Positions 1 through 12,027 of a stretch of 64,000 nt of DNA are shown piece after piece. Origin of the DNA: Hysterium pulicare CBS 123377 (Eukaryota > Ascomycota > Dothideomycetes > Hysteriales > Hysteriaceae). Numbering within the stretch: position 1 is the stretch's first letter; each line of letters starts with the position of its first letter. Under the pieces are notes generated by a model. The model did not search any database and was not told the DNA's origin. It saw only the letters and a list, made by a program, of their open reading frames with translations. Both the position numbers and the translations under genes were made by a program. Where the stretch lies: positions 1-64,000 of the forward strand of contig AJFK01000539.1 of NCBI GenBank assembly GCA_000467715.1, written 5' to 3'.

Positions 1-279
1 CCACGACTTCATCTTCCACTCTCGCCTTCATAAAGACACTCTGGCATACCTTATCTTTATTCTCCTCATGAAAAACTGGATATGCACTTCCCAAGGCCAA
101 CTCATCAGCCATCCCGCCTCTCGCTCAACGATCCTCGAAGAAAGCTACAACACATCTCAATACTTTGAAGACATTGATCAATAACGGACATAACCGCACT
201 CGAACGTCTGGGCGACTAAACCATACTTCTTCGAGTAAACGCGAAACATTACTAGTCCCACCCAAAGCTCTTTCTAAGG

Positions 280-1983
280 ATGTCGAGCTCGGCGCAAACA
301 CCGCCGCCCAAAACGGCCCGGGGTAAACACCAGCATACAAAAAGCGCTACTCCAGCATCTTCATTAGGTTCTGGGAAACCTAGCCAGAAGCGCTTGAAGA
401 ACAGCCGGGCCAGCCATAAGAATAACAACACACCCTTTCCCCAAGTTCAAGCCAGTCAACTGGACGGAATGATGAATCAATCCTCACAATTCAGTCCAAG
501 CCAAGGCTACAACCAGAACATGGTTCCACCAAGTGAGGGAAGCGATGCGATAGAGAATCAAAGAACCGCGAGGCAGCATTCGTATGTTCCTCGGCGGTCG
601 CCAAACCGATCCAGCCCGCAAACGATCCAACAACATCCACCGAATGGCTTTGCTGAGACTTCCCAAACTTCAGCTTTAACTCCTGCAAAATTTCAAGGTG
701 CCTATGCTGGACCGACCTTCCATGCGTCTCCGGCACCGTCGGCACTTCCGATGCCGAAATTCTTTTCGAAATCTGTTCCGGCTACCACATCAGAACCTAG
801 TCTGCAGTCCCGTTTAGACGAAGAACAGGATACTAGCTCTTCCTCAAATTCGCCCTCTCCATCGCCTTCTCCATCTCGTGCTCCTATTGCAGAACCGCCT
901 AGGCACCAGGAATCTCCCCTTGATATTTTTTTCAAAGCCGATAGGGAAGAAAAAGCCAAGAGAAGTACCTTCCAGCCTAACGAAAGTCCTGCTTCCGTGA
1001 CACCACCTATTGAATTAGCTGCCGGTCACCCATCCAGTGCCAGAGAAAACCATACCAGGCATCGTTCTCAAGTTTCTGGAAAGGGAATCTTTATGATGGA
1101 ACTGGATGCTACGGAATCCGTTCCGCAAATTCCGAAGCCTATTACGCCGTCTACACACCGTTCTGTCACGGCCCCTTCAGCAATTCCGCAAACTGCAAAG
1201 ACTGCGGATGAAGCCTCTTCTCGAGCAATCAAAGACCTGCTCCTTTCATTGACGCAACCACGACCAAAATCTTCAACGTTCTTTTCAAACGGTGAACATA
1301 TCCCTTCAGAGCCAGCCTCCAGACTCCAGACACCCTCACCCTTTAACCAAGCTAGATCCAATGGGCGCGCTGCCTCTGGCCCTACGACACCAGTACCACA
1401 AATGGTGGAATCCTCTGTATCTCCGTTCCACTACGGGGACCAAAAAAACCTTTCTCCCCTCTTCCAAGCCGCTAAGACCGACCCTGCAAAACGAAGCTCC
1501 AGTCTCCGTACTGAAATCACCCCTAATTCCCCTTTGGCGGACAAGTCGGAATTTCCTTCGCATTCTCAAATGGCCGTTGGCAGGAGAGACAAGGCCCATG
1601 CTTTAGATCCAAATGTTGTATCTCGAAGTTACCTTGACACCATACTCACGCCTCCAGGTGCACGACGTTCTGTGCCAAATATCCGTCCATATCAACAACA
1701 TGACCATAAGATTTCCGGCTCAGAACTTGCGCAAAGACCACCCCAAAACCCAAATCAAAGGCCACCCCAACCATTTCCTCTTGGGCATCATCAATGGGAC
1801 CATATGTCGCCACCGTATAATTCCGGAAACTCTCCTGTTCTTAGTCCTGCTTCCCCGCCGTCGGCCTCTGTGGCTCCGAATCATCCTACCCGCCCTCATG
1901 ATCCTGAGGCCATGGCGATGGACTTGAAGCGTATGTTGAATATTAGTGCCGTTACTGCCGGAGGGACTACTGGTGTTCGGTGA
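280..1983 (+). CDS. edc1: Edc1/PNRC-type mRNA decapping activator
   Basis: Single-exon, 567-residue, low-complexity protein rich in Ser and Pro. Residues 142-161 match the Dcp1-activation motif of Edc1/PNRC proteins: YAG at 142-144, then F, SP, and a final LPMPKF. In that family the motif binds the Dcp1 EVH1 domain and stimulates Dcp2 decapping in the cytoplasm or P-bodies. A second conserved-looking block, PLDIFFKADREEKA, lies near residue 215. A short helix-like end (PEAMAMDLKRMLNI) resembles the C-terminal block of fungal PNRC proteins. The rest appears disordered. The ATG at 280 is preceded by an in-frame-independent leader and gives the whole ORF without introns. The function is inferred from the motif, since the remainder does not align by eye with anything specific. 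Confidence 0.8.
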   Translation: MSSSAQTPPPKTARGKHQHTKSATPASSLGSGKPSQKRLKNSRASHKNNNTPFPQVQASQLDGMMNQSSQFSPSQGYNQNMVPPSEGSDAIENQRTARQHSYVPRRSPNRSSPQTIQQHPPNGFAETSQTSALTPAKFQGAYAGPTFHASPAPSALPMPKFFSKSVPATTSEPSLQSRLDEEQDTSSSSNSPSPSPSPSRAPIAEPPRHQESPLDIFFKADREEKAKRSTFQPNESPASVTPPIELAAGHPSSARENHTRHRSQVSGKGIFMMELDATESVPQIPKPITPSTHRSVTAPSAIPQTAKTADEASSRAIKDLLLSLTQPRPKSSTFFSNGEHIPSEPASRLQTPSPFNQARSNGRAASGPTTPVPQMVESSVSPFHYGDQKNLSPLFQAAKTDPAKRSSSLRTEITPNSPLADKSEFPSHSQMAVGRRDKAHALDPNVVSRSYLDTILTPPGARRSVPNIRPYQQHDHKISGSELAQRPPQNPNQRPPQPFPLGHHQWDHMSPPYNSGNSPVLSPASPPSASVAPNHPTRPHDPEAMAMDLKRMLNISAVTAGGTTGVR

Positions 1984-2884
1984 TCGGCCTTTCATATAAG
2001 ATGCGACTTCAGATTAATGCGACATCTGTCCTGGACCATATACGACATAATATTTTTATCTGGTATATACTAATATCCCTCTCTTTTCTGGCAATCTGTT
2101 GGAGTGATGACGCATCCGGTTTTTCTCTGCTATGTTGATTTGTTTTCGGCGTTCAAGAGGAGATGTACGATGTGTTGGACGTCATTAAGATGGACATGTC
2201 ATTGGATCGCTTAAAGCGGTTTTTGAGCGGTTTTGATCTATCATTGAGTTGCATTTCACGAGTTGCTGGATGTATGGATAACGGGTTTCCGTGGAAGCAA
2301 GATACCTTTGATCATACTGGGTTAGGAATTTCGGAAGAATAACATGATCCTGTGGGTGGTCTGATGGTTCTTGGAAAGGGGTTCAATCAGCTCCGTTTTG
2401 TGAGCTCTGACCCATGCGGATTAGGTGCATCGGGCGTTCTATTTTGGGTTTACATGTTGAATACATCTTTCGACCAAGCAAATAAATAAAAAACCTAGCA
2501 CTTTTGTCCTTTAAGGCAAAGTGTCTATACCACACTCTCTTCCCGCATGCCAAAATGGGACCACACTTTGATGATCAAATCCAGCATGGATTCGATTCTC
2601 CAAGTCTGGATAGGGTCACTGGAAAAGCATCTGATCACTTGCCTAGTACTACATTATCGTGCTTCAGTAACGCACTTACTATGGGAACTTATTGGCTTTC
2701 ACTGATTTGGAAAGAATGTTTGAGAACAGCGAAGGCTTCTCGTACTTTTACTCTCCTAAACGTATGCATTTGGGACTTCCCAGTATGGGGATAAATGTAG
2801 AAAGCTTGATAAACGTGGTTATACAATTGACTACACATATCCTACAAGTGCATCTAGGTTCAGGATGCAAACAGTTCCCCTCTG
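1984..2884. other. Convergent intergenic region edc1/msw1
   Basis: About 900 bases between the 3' ends of two convergent genes. The longest open frames here begin at non-ATG codons and show no recognisable protein. Presumably two 3' UTRs; no repeat or RNA gene seen. Confidence 0.5.
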
Positions 2885-4117
2885 TTATAGGCCTATAGCC
2901 TCCTTTACAAGTCCCATCGTAGCCTTAGCACTGGCTCCAGCCTTTGCATTTCCCTCCTCCTCAATCTCATTCAGCATACGATGGTCTCTCATTAGTTCCT
3001 CATACCTCTCTCTAACTTCCTTCAAATTCGTTGCAATTGCCTCCGTGACCTTCTCCTTCAGAGCGCGCATTGATAAATCCTTCATATCTTCTGCCATGTC
3101 CTCACAAGACCCTGTCGCGCCCTCATCCATGTGGTGCGCTATCTCGATCAGATTAGATACCCCCGGCCGATTCACTGGATCGTAGGTCACGCCGGCTATA
3201 GAGTCCGTGACTGCGGACTTGATCTTTTTGGATATCGTGGAGTGCGAGTCTGTTATTAGAATTCGGGATTTTGGATCTGGATGGGATTTGGACATTTTTT
3301 GGGTTGGGTGGGTGAGGGACATTATGCGTTTAGCAGGGGCTGCACATATAATCAATACACGGAAAGAACCATAGATATCGTTAGTCTCTACTTACATAAG
3401 ATTGTCTCGGGAGATACGAGGAGAGGGCCGTAGTGGTGGTTAAAGGAGTTAGCACATTCGCGAGAGAATTCGAGGTGCTGGGATTGGTCTTCTCCCACTG
3501 GTACATGTGTTGCTCGATGGACCAAGATGTCTGCAGCTTGCAGAACAGGGTAGGAAAAGAGGCCGAGCTTGAGTTTCGTTTTGGTGGAGGGGTCAAGTGG
3601 TGAGGCATTCTCTGGGAGGGAGAGTTTACTCTGAGCATTGTGAGCCTCTGATTTAAATGCAACTCTTCATTGAAAGGTACAACATGCGTACCTTCCATTG
3701 TGTCATCCTCGACAGATAGCCCATACTGGCATAGCAACTCAAAATCCACATCAGTTCAGAATGCGCCGCTACTGCAGATTGATAAAATATTATAGAGCGT
3801 TTAGGATCCAGTCCCACCGCCAATAAGCTTGCGAGCATCTCTTTGCGCCATTGTCGCAGCTGGATCGGATCCTGGCGAACGGTAATGGCGTGTAGATCGA
3901 CGATAGAATAGAGGAGCGTTGCATCTGGAGGTGCGTCCTTTTGCAGCTTTACCCACTGCCGCAATGCGCCTAGATAGTTTCCTAGATGCGGAACGCCTGT
4001 AGGCTGGATGCCGGAGAAGATAACTTGTTTACACGATACAGAGAGTAGCCGTACGAACTTTGAGACTGGATTGGGGGGAGGCTTGGAGGCCGCTCGTCGG
4101 ATTAAGCAGTGGAGCAT
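2885..4117 (-). CDS. msw1: Mitochondrial tryptophanyl-tRNA synthetase
   Basis: Class I aminoacyl-tRNA synthetase that charges mitochondrial tRNA-Trp. Three exons fit: 4117-3692, 3630-3396 and 3339-2885, giving 371 residues. The HIGH-type motif reads [10 protein letters not shown] near residue 40, after GIQPTG. The KMSKS signature is intact in exon 3, following LTHPTQ. Between them come the conserved [10 protein letters not shown] and [12 protein letters not shown] blocks. The first about 30 residues are basic, as expected of a mitochondrial targeting peptide. The start used is the ATG at 4117; a TTG six bases upstream is in frame but not a plausible start. Introns are 61 and 56 bases. It is divergent from rvs161, with a shared promoter of only 282 bases. 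Confidence 0.93.
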
Positions 4118-4399
4118 GTTCAATCCATGGTGAAAGATTTTGAGTTTCCCAGGTCACATGTCAAAACAGAAACGGAGATCGACGCTTCGTCATCATTGGC
4201 ACAGCCACGCAGCCACTGTCCCTCCACGCCAACCTCATCTTCTCCATCATTCCGAACAACAAGAACCCGTAATAACCTACCTTCCCCACTGCAAATCCAA
4301 GCATTAGCACATTTCTCACCACGGAGGACTTCACATCTTCGGGTGGCGCCACATATCGTATCATAAACACGTCAAAGAGCCGCAGAACCCACAACCAGA
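4118..4399. promoter_or_regulatory. Bidirectional promoter msw1/rvs161
   Basis: 282 bases separate the two divergent ATGs, so the basal promoters must share this stretch. An open frame on the minus strand (4161-4394) starts at TTG and is not taken as a gene. No clear TATA box. Confidence 0.5.
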
Positions 4400-5457
4400 A
4401 TGTCTTGGACAGGTTCGAGAACTCCCCGTTGAAGCCAAACCCAGGTTAATTTTTATTCAGGCTTCAAGAAGGGCGTCAATCGCGCCACCACTCAGGTGTT
4501 GATGAAGACCGGGCAGGTTGAGAGGACGAATGACCGTGATTTCGAAACTGAGGCCAGGTACCAAACCCTACTCATTACCCATCGCCGCACCTATCCCTGA
4601 CCAGACTTGCAGACGCTTCAGGACTATGGAATCTGCCGCGAACAAACTGCAGAAGGAGGCGAAAGGATATTTAGACTCCCTACGAGGTCCATAAGTCCGA
4701 AATTTTGCAATAAATCCGAGACCGTGCTGACGGGTTTTGTAGCTATGACTGCTTCACAAATGCGCATCGCCGAGACCATAGACGCTTTCTACGGAGATGC
4801 CGGGACAAAGGATGGCGTGAGCAGGAGTTATAAGCAGGCAGTGACGGACCTAGACGCCGAAACTATCAAAGCATTAGATGGCCCGTATCGGTAAATCTAC
4901 TTCTAATCTGGTGCCTTCATGAAAGATAATTGCTAACTCTTTGCAGTACGACTGTCTTGGATCCAATTTCAAGATTCTGCGCCTACTTCCCCGACATCAA
5001 TGCATGTATGCTTTGGGCGACCCATATCAAATGAGTTCAAGGACTGACTGAATTCTGAAAAGGCATAACCAAACGCGAACACAAGCAAATGGACTACGAT
5101 CGCATGCGTGCCCAGGTGAAGAAGTTGACCGACAAGCCTGATAAAGACGTGACCAAGCTCCCGCGCGCCGAAAAGGACGAACAGCTCGCAAAAGCAGCAT
5201 ACGACCAACTCAACGAAACGCTCACCACCGAACTTCCACAGCTCATCGACCTCCGCGTTCCGTACCTGGATCCGAGTTTTGAGGCCCTAGTCAAGATCCA
5301 GTTACGATTCTGCGCGGAAGCATATTCCAGGATGGCACAGGTGCAGCAATATCTCGATGCCGACACGAGGGATCAGTACGCGCAGGGTCAGTTGGATGCT
5401 AGGGTTGAGGAGGTCTTGCAGGAGATCAGGGATCTGAGTATCGCGGGCACGGTGTAG
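4400..5457 (+). CDS. rvs161: BAR-domain protein Rvs161/Hob3 (amphiphysin-like)
   Basis: N-BAR protein that bends membranes during endocytosis and supports actin polarity, normally as a heterodimer with Rvs167. Six exons fit: 4400-4412, 4461-4557, 4613-4686, 4743-4890, 4947-5005 and 5063-5457, summing to exactly 262 codons (261 residues, against 265 in yeast). The conserved start MSWTGFKKGVNRA is split by the first intron. MTASQMRIAETIDAFYGD, KALDGPYR and the long charged helices of the BAR domain follow. No SH3 domain is present, which distinguishes it from Rvs167. The first exon is only 13 bases, and its donor is the less common GTTCGA. Confidence 0.95.
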
Positions 5458-6084
5458 AAGCCGAGAATGTGAGATGTGACACTGAATACCACCTAGCATG
5501 CCATGCCATTGCCGCCTTGCTTGACACGATTGTTATTAGCGTTGAGAGATGCTGCATACGTTCTAAGCTCTGTATGAAGTTCAAGCAGAATTTCAACAAC
5601 TTTCGACCATCCATCTTGAATGATAGTGCTGAAACAGTCTCATGAGGCTATCATATAGTGAATCTGAAGGATATGGACGACTCAGACTATGTCCTAGGGT
5701 GCTCGTAACTTATGTAGCATTTGAGATACGTGCAGATGCATGAGAAATGAGCAAAGACTCCGCCTCGGAAAAAGAAAAAAGAAACAAGAAACAAGAAACA
5801 AAACACTTGCAAAACCCATAGAAACCCATAGAAACCCAATGCGGCCCACAACGCCAACCAGATGCAAAATGAGGCGCGCCGCGCGGATGCAGAAGTTGAG
5901 AAAAACCGTAGCCCCTGACGCCGCGCTTCGGGAACGGGTTGCCAGACAAAGAAGGAATGGAGAGAGATGTGAGAGGGGTTGGGGCCGTCTGCGGATCTAA
6001 AACCTACTGAGCCCTTCCCGGATAGCCTTTGCGTTGGAGCGTTTTCCGGATCGTATCACCACTTGTCCACCCATTTTCGATGCC
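5458..6084. other. Convergent intergenic region rvs161/cdc34
   Basis: About 630 bases between convergent genes. It contains the short tandem repeats listed separately and no convincing coding frame. Confidence 0.5.
5775..5838. repeat. Short tandem repeats (AAACAAG and AAACCCATAG units)
   Basis: Two adjoining microrepeats lie in the rvs161/cdc34 intergenic DNA: about three copies of a 7-base unit (GAAACAA) and then about two and a half copies of a 10-base unit (AAACCCATAG). They are probably slippage products in a 3' UTR. Confidence 0.6.
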
Positions 6085-6914
6085 TTACAGCTCCTCGTCC
6101 TCTTCTTCCTCTTCCTCCTCGTCCCCGCTTTCAGACCCAGTCTCCATATCGTCATCTTCGTCTTCCATGTCCGAATCACTGCCACCAAAGCTCTCCACAT
6201 CTGAATCCTCCCAGTTCATGTTGTAGTCATCCTCATCCTTTACGGTCTTGAAGGCGGTCTCGTGTGTCGGCATTATGTACCCGACCGGTATGTCCTGCTT
6301 GCTCGCCTCCAAGTCCTTCGCAACCATGTCCTTATACTGCGGAGGGCTTTTTCGAAGGAGTACTCCAGCATCCACATTTGCGGGCGAAGAAACCTCTGCG
6401 TCATCGAGCAGCGAGAGCACGCTAATGAGAACGGTTTCTACGCGCTGAACAGGTGACCAGCGTTCCGAGGCCGATTCGCCCGACATTTCGTCTTCGCCGG
6501 GGGCATGTAAGATTGAGATGCAGAGACGGCCATCAGGGTAGATGTTCGGATGGTATAAAGGTCTTAGAAATTTGAAGTCTATATTCGTTGCCATATTAGC
6601 AGCCCGTCGGACTGTGAGAAAGGGATTCGTTCAGAGAGGAAGGATGGCGTGGACTCACCAGGTGGACTGTATGGGTAGTTCTTCGGAAATGTCATCTTCG
6701 CTTTGAAGTAGCCGCCGTAGTAGAGGGAGTCGGGATTCAGGACGATCAGTGCTACGCTCCATTCGAAGACGTTGTCGTTGATAAGCTGAGACAAGTGTGT
6801 CAGTCATCGGATCCTTATCAGAAGGTCTGAGCCATGGCAACTCACCTCGACATTCGTCCATGGCTCTTTAGATAGAGCCTTGAACTCGTTCATCAAAAGG
6901 CGCTCTGCCGACAT
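6085..6914 (-). CDS. cdc34: Ubiquitin-conjugating enzyme E2, Cdc34 class
   Basis: E2 that works with SCF-type cullin-RING ligases to build K48-linked chains. Exons 6914-6846, 6785-6659 and 6578-6085 give 229 residues. The catalytic cysteine is C85 in DGRLCISIL, with the HPN motif at 75-77. The 12-residue acidic insertion after the active site (GEDEMSGESASERW) is the hallmark of Cdc34/Ubc7-class E2s. A long C-terminal tail ends in a run of Glu/Asp, as in Cdc34, and that tail normally docks on the cullin's basic canyon. Both introns follow normal GT-AG rules (GTGAGT donors). Ubc7-type E2s share the insertion but lack the acidic tail, so Cdc34 is preferred. Confidence 0.94.
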
Positions 6915-7974
6915 GGCTGTGTTCTGCGCTCCTTTACAGTTGGCCTCAGAACGAGTGCGGTTGGAGTCTTTGAGAAGAAGTAGTCGTTGGGGGTGGGAGG
7001 AGTCGTGCAATAAGTAGGAAGAGTCACAGGGCGAGCGGCGTAATCGTTTAGGTGACGGGATGGCGACTTTGGTTGCAGACTTCCAAGGTTCAAGACAGGC
7101 GGTAGGGGTAGGCGTGACCAACAGGGAACAACAGAACACCTCAGGTCAGAGTGATGGTTGACACCTGGAGGCGACGATAGGGCTGAATCTCGGCTCTAGG
7201 GCAAGGCGGGGCGAGGGTGCAGCCGCGGTTTTACGCAGGTGAGCCCGAGTGGTGGTTTCACGCAAAGCAAAGCAATTCACCTTTGCTGACGGCGTGGCGG
7301 TGAAAGAGAGTTCTACCTGCAGTGAATTCGCTCGAATGAACTTTCCAGCCGCTGCTTTGTTAAAAACGGTCGCTATCAGCCATTACTCATAGTGTTGATT
7401 CTTTTCATCATCGGTCCCAACTCCGCACTTCGAGGCGCGTAAGTAGTTATCTAGACTTGTCCGAGCGGTGTTTCATATAGTGTGTATGTTCTTATCACTT
7501 ACTCAGCATCAAAATCCTAAGCTCATTTATCCTTCTAACTGCTTTAGAAGTAGGTATAAATAACGTTTAGAAAGAATTAGTTAAAGGTGTTGTTCTGCCT
7601 GGGTTCACGCAGGCATATCTCCTGGGACACGTCCCATCCTCCCCTTCTCTGCTCAAATTGATTATCTTACAAAACTTCCATACACGAAGTACCCCAAGCT
7701 CAGCATGCCGATCGTAGCCTGGGAAAAATTTCAAGCTTTATCCTCCCCTGTCTCTTCTTGAAGCAGAGGTAGGCAGAGATAGGTCGATATAGGAACACGT
7801 TATGCAAAAGGCTAAAGGTGTGATGTGAGGAAAGATTCATACAAGAAATGAAAACTGTGCAAGAAACGACGGCGTGTTCGTGCAACGAGATCATAGCCGG
7901 CGAACGCTGATGCTGTCACTTGCGCAGGGAAAACAGCTGCCATGGGTCGGGGCGTGGATGTTTGTGCGCCCATG
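6915..7974. other. Intergenic region striatin 3' end / cdc34 promoter
   Basis: About 1.06 kb upstream of cdc34 and downstream of the striatin gene, both on the minus strand. Only short non-conserved frames are present. The part nearest 6915-7300 is expected to be the cdc34 promoter and leader. No element recognised. Confidence 0.45.
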
Positions 7975-10730
7975 CTATCGTGCGAAGACTTTTACAACGC
8001 CGTCCCCACCAGCTGAGACGACCAGTCGACCATCCTGACTCCATACAACGCTGCATACGCCTTCGCCGCGCATGATACGGTGGCTAGAAATCTCCTGCGT
8101 GCATATGCGCTTTTCCAGTGACCAAAACCGAATGGAAGCATCATGGCCGGCAGAGACAGCTTCGCGACCATCCTTGCTAAGAGACAAAGAAGATATAGCG
8201 GACGGGTGAGCAAGCATGCTGTAAGTGCATTGACCTGAAGGATCATTAGAGCGGTTCATGTTTACATATTGTTTTTGAGCGAGGGGTTTAATAAATAGAT
8301 GGTGCACTTACCGCTGTTGGCATCGAAGAACCTGATGAACTGATCTTCGTGCCCGCTGATGACTACACCCTCAACGCCACCGCTTGAGCCAGTAGCCCCA
8401 TGGACGACACTCTCATCCTCAGACACTCCGCGGCCAGAATCCATACTCATTGTCCCTTCCATTCCCACGGAAGTAGCCACTACGGAATTGACGCCTGTTG
8501 CTGGTGTTCCATCATAGGTTTCCGCACTCGCCATACCAATGATTTCCTCGGCAGTGCGCGTGTCGAAGATGAGGATTGAGGCATCGGAATAAGACACGAC
8601 AAAGGACTCGCCGGTGATAGATAGTGGACTGATGCAGGTGGGAGATGAATGCGTTGCCCGCTCGATAGTATGAACTAGAATGTAATGAAAGGGAGTAGAG
8701 GTCGCTACACTCGGCTGAGGAGAGGAGGGGAAGTTTGATCCAGATGTTACAGAATGCCTTCTGCTGCCGCCTATGCCGCGCCTGGATCCTGTTTGAGGTG
8801 AGACGATCTGTGGAGGAGCGCTCACAGCCCAAATCTTGATGGTTCCATCAGCAGAACCTGAAGCGACAAGGATGCGATCAGGACCGCCATAACTACTACA
8901 GTCTTGACCAAAGACTGAGGCACACGTTGCTGGTAGTACGCAAACAGTCCAGACTGCATCTGTATGGCCGTCTAAGGTGGCTTTAGGATCAACTCGTCCC
9001 CTTTCCCAGACTCGCACAGTAGCATCTTGCCCTCCAGAGAAGATCCATCCATCCCCAGAGACTCGGCCGCCTGTGGAGAAATTGGCCGAAGCGGGACACG
9101 CAGCCAGGGACGTCACCAGGCCGTCATGGCCCCTGTGAGAGAAATAACTTTGGATGTCTAGGTCGTTGTTCATGCTATGTTGGCTGGCATAGCTAGCTGG
9201 TATGATCCATCTTTTTATCATGCCGTCGTCTCCCGCCGTACAAATTTCAGGCTCGGATGGACTGCCCCCGCCAGTGAAGATCACAGAGCGAACAACATCG
9301 AGATGGCCCCGAAGGGCAAATCGGACCTTGAAATTTGATGGATCTGGTCGGGCACTTTGTGGTAGTGTCCCTTCGCGGAGGTCATGCCCCTCGTGCTTCC
9401 GTCGAGACATGGATCCAGATCCAGAGCTTTTCCTACGATGAGCATGAGGGCCTAAACGGGGGGGAGACTTCGCTGGAATGCTATTTGCGCTTGGGAAGAT
9501 ATCTGTGTCTGGTCTTCTTGGCGGTGGAATATCTGGAGGAGGTTCAGCAAGCGCCGTTGGCTCTTCAAAATTCCAACCATCCGAGTCAGCAGTGGTAGGC
9601 TGACTTGAGCTCAGAATATCTTCCTCTCTATCAGGTATAGGTCGTCCGTAAGTGTCGTAAGTATGGGTAACCTTCTCTACTTGGTCCTCCGGCACTGAAG
9701 AAAAGTTCGAGGGGGTGTGTGATTGTATCTGAGCATTTAAAGCCTCCACGGATTGAAGCCCTGTATGCTGCGGTAGCGGCTGCTGACTTGACGGCTCTCG
9801 GGTCATGGACAGTGCTTGCTGCGGTGGATGGGGGAGATGAGCGATATCGGATACAGAAGGTACTGGAGGAGGTTGATGGTTGGGGATCGAGTTCGGGCCT
9901 GTGGTTGGTATGTGAGGTTGAAGTTTTTGGCGGTGTTGTAGGTACATGTCTTCCAAAGGAGCCTCCGCTTGATTCGGGAATCCGGAATTATTTGCTAGCG
10001 ACTGTATACCTTGTGGAGGCGGTGGATGAGCCGGGGGTGTCAGTAGATACGTTATTTCCTCTACACACTTTGTCAGGTACATTTTCGATTTCTCTCTTTG
10101 ATTTTCCTGCTCAAGATTGGGCTGCTCATGAGATTCTGGTTCAATATCGAGGAAAGAATTGTGGTGCTTGCTGGTCGCTGTTGAAGAAAAGCATTAGTGA
10201 GTGTATATAGGAATGACAGAAGATAAAGAGAGACGCACGCTTTTCAGGTCTGGAGCCGCTCTTAAGCTCCGCTCGCGACTCGGCCTTGCCCTTTCCATCC
10301 TTTGATTCCTCCCCTGACCCGAGATTTTGTCCGGGTGCCGTAGCCCTATTCTTCGCGCGCTCATTCATCAGAGCCTGCTCAAGCATCCGGATGTGCTTGT
10401 TGAGCTGGTCGTTGAGCTTTTTGGCACTTCGAACCTCCCCTTCCTGCTTTGCAATTTTGGCCTTCATCTCGGCGCGTTCAATGTCCCACGCATTTCTTGC
10501 CCGCTCATGATTGTGCCATTCGAGTTGAAGAAAGCGCATCACCCCTAAGCCGAAGTGAAAGAGGTCAGCCAAAAGCAATGTTAATCATCAATGACAAATG
10601 AAGTTGCCAAGTTAATGGGGAAGAGTTCCAGCGTACCCTGAAGCGTGTACTCAGTACCAGCAGGCCCATTGTTATCTCCTCCGCCCGCTGCGCCCCCAGC
10701 ATTCATGGCCGAAGGCGACTGCCACGCCAT
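7975..10730 (-). CDS. pro11: Striatin homologue of the STRIPAK complex
   Basis: WD40 scaffold of the STRIPAK phosphatase-kinase complex (PRO11 in Sordaria, Far8 in yeast), acting at endomembranes and the nuclear envelope in cell fusion and fruiting-body development. Exons 10730-10637, 10544-10239, 10177-8312 and 8234-7975 sum to exactly 842 codons (841 residues). The N-terminal block [20 protein letters not shown] at about 32-51 is the conserved striatin caveolin-binding/coiled-coil start. A long coiled coil and a Ser/Pro-rich linker follow. Exon 3 carries most of the WD repeats (for example [32 protein letters not shown]), and exon 4 carries the last two, ending [11 protein letters not shown] as in other fungal striatins. 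All splice junctions fit family conservation. Confidence 0.95.
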
Positions 10731-12027
10731 GAGCTGGCTTCTCTACTTCAGGATAGCGAAATTCCACGGATGGTGTTGGGAATAACATGCGGCGATGGAT
10801 AGCTGGCGAGAACGAACAGCTCCGAAGTCTGCCAAGGGGCGATCGAATCCAGACGGGAGCAGAGCGAGCGGTGGAAAGACGAAGCCGAGAGGATGATTCG
10901 AAGTGTCAATACATGCGCTATGGGTTTGATTCGCACGAAACCTTTAGCAGTGGTTCAATAAGAAGGGTGCTTGACGGGGTTGGTTAGTTGATGGTTGAAG
11001 TTCACTCTCGGCACGGTGCACGGGTGTCCTCTTCGCTCTGCGCTTTCCCTGGCCTGGACTGACTGGCTGCATACATGCATGGTGCTGTAAGCGCCTTGAC
11101 CATTTGCACTGCTTTATGTGGTACTGCTGCCGAGTGAAAACAACAAGTCAGTAGGTGATGTAACGAGCGGAGAATTGTCATGGCTGGCTTGCTGATGAGA
11201 CACTATCATGTACATTGACGAGCTTTTCCTTTCCTCTGTGGATTTTGTGCTGTGCATAGATATTTGCGACCTCTTCTCTTTGGAGGTTTCATTTAGTGGC
11301 CAATCGAACTAATATGGCGCCATGAAACATCCATCTTGTGGGTACACTTCCGTGCACGCGTAGTTGGTGCACTGTGGTGCTAGGTATCTACACTGCGAAA
11401 GTCCCAGCCCACCGTACCAAACAATTGATAGGGAGCGGGCAGGCCACTCAATTCGGCAGCCATGCCTTTGAACCACCTTCGTCGTCTACAGATGTATAAC
11501 TTATTCTAGGTTTTCGTTGCACTAATCCTAAAAGCTCACACTGTCGAATAATCATACTGTATCGTATCTGCTTGAGTTCTCGCAGGATACCCTCCCAAGA
11601 AGTGTCAATGATCACTTGGCGTCTCGTATCTCCCTTTTCATCCTTCCAAGCTTGCTTCTAAGAACCATGCTTTCCGCCTCAGACCAACTATTCAAGTCCG
11701 AGTTTATGATGGAAAGCTTTTGCTACTTCTGATGTGTTTGCTTTCTAGTTGGCAAGAACTGACTCTATAGGTGACTTCCGGGCAATGCGGTACTTGCACT
11801 TCGAAGCACATTCTCGCATGCTTTGCTACGAGGAAGCTGGCACGGCTGGTGCGTGCGTGCGATGCGCACTCCCAATCAACTACCGCAACGCGCCTGGCCT
11901 TCTCGACCACAACATTCCTTCACTGCCCTGCCACCCTCACCACACCTACAACGCACAACATACATCGCCATCTCAGTCGTCCACAACCATTCTCACTCTC
12001 AACCAGGTCGAATAGAAGAATATCACA
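10731..12027. promoter_or_regulatory. Divergent promoter region striatin/H2A.Z
   Basis: 1.3 kb between the divergent starts of pro11 and htz1. The stretch just before 12028 is pyrimidine-rich and CA-rich, typical of a strong histone-type leader. Small frames at 11749-12118 are overlapping noise in the leader. No RNA gene seen. Confidence 0.5.

Noticed and set aside
4161-4394. 77-residue minus-strand frame between msw1 and rvs161
   Set aside because: Starts at TTG and fills a short bidirectional promoter.
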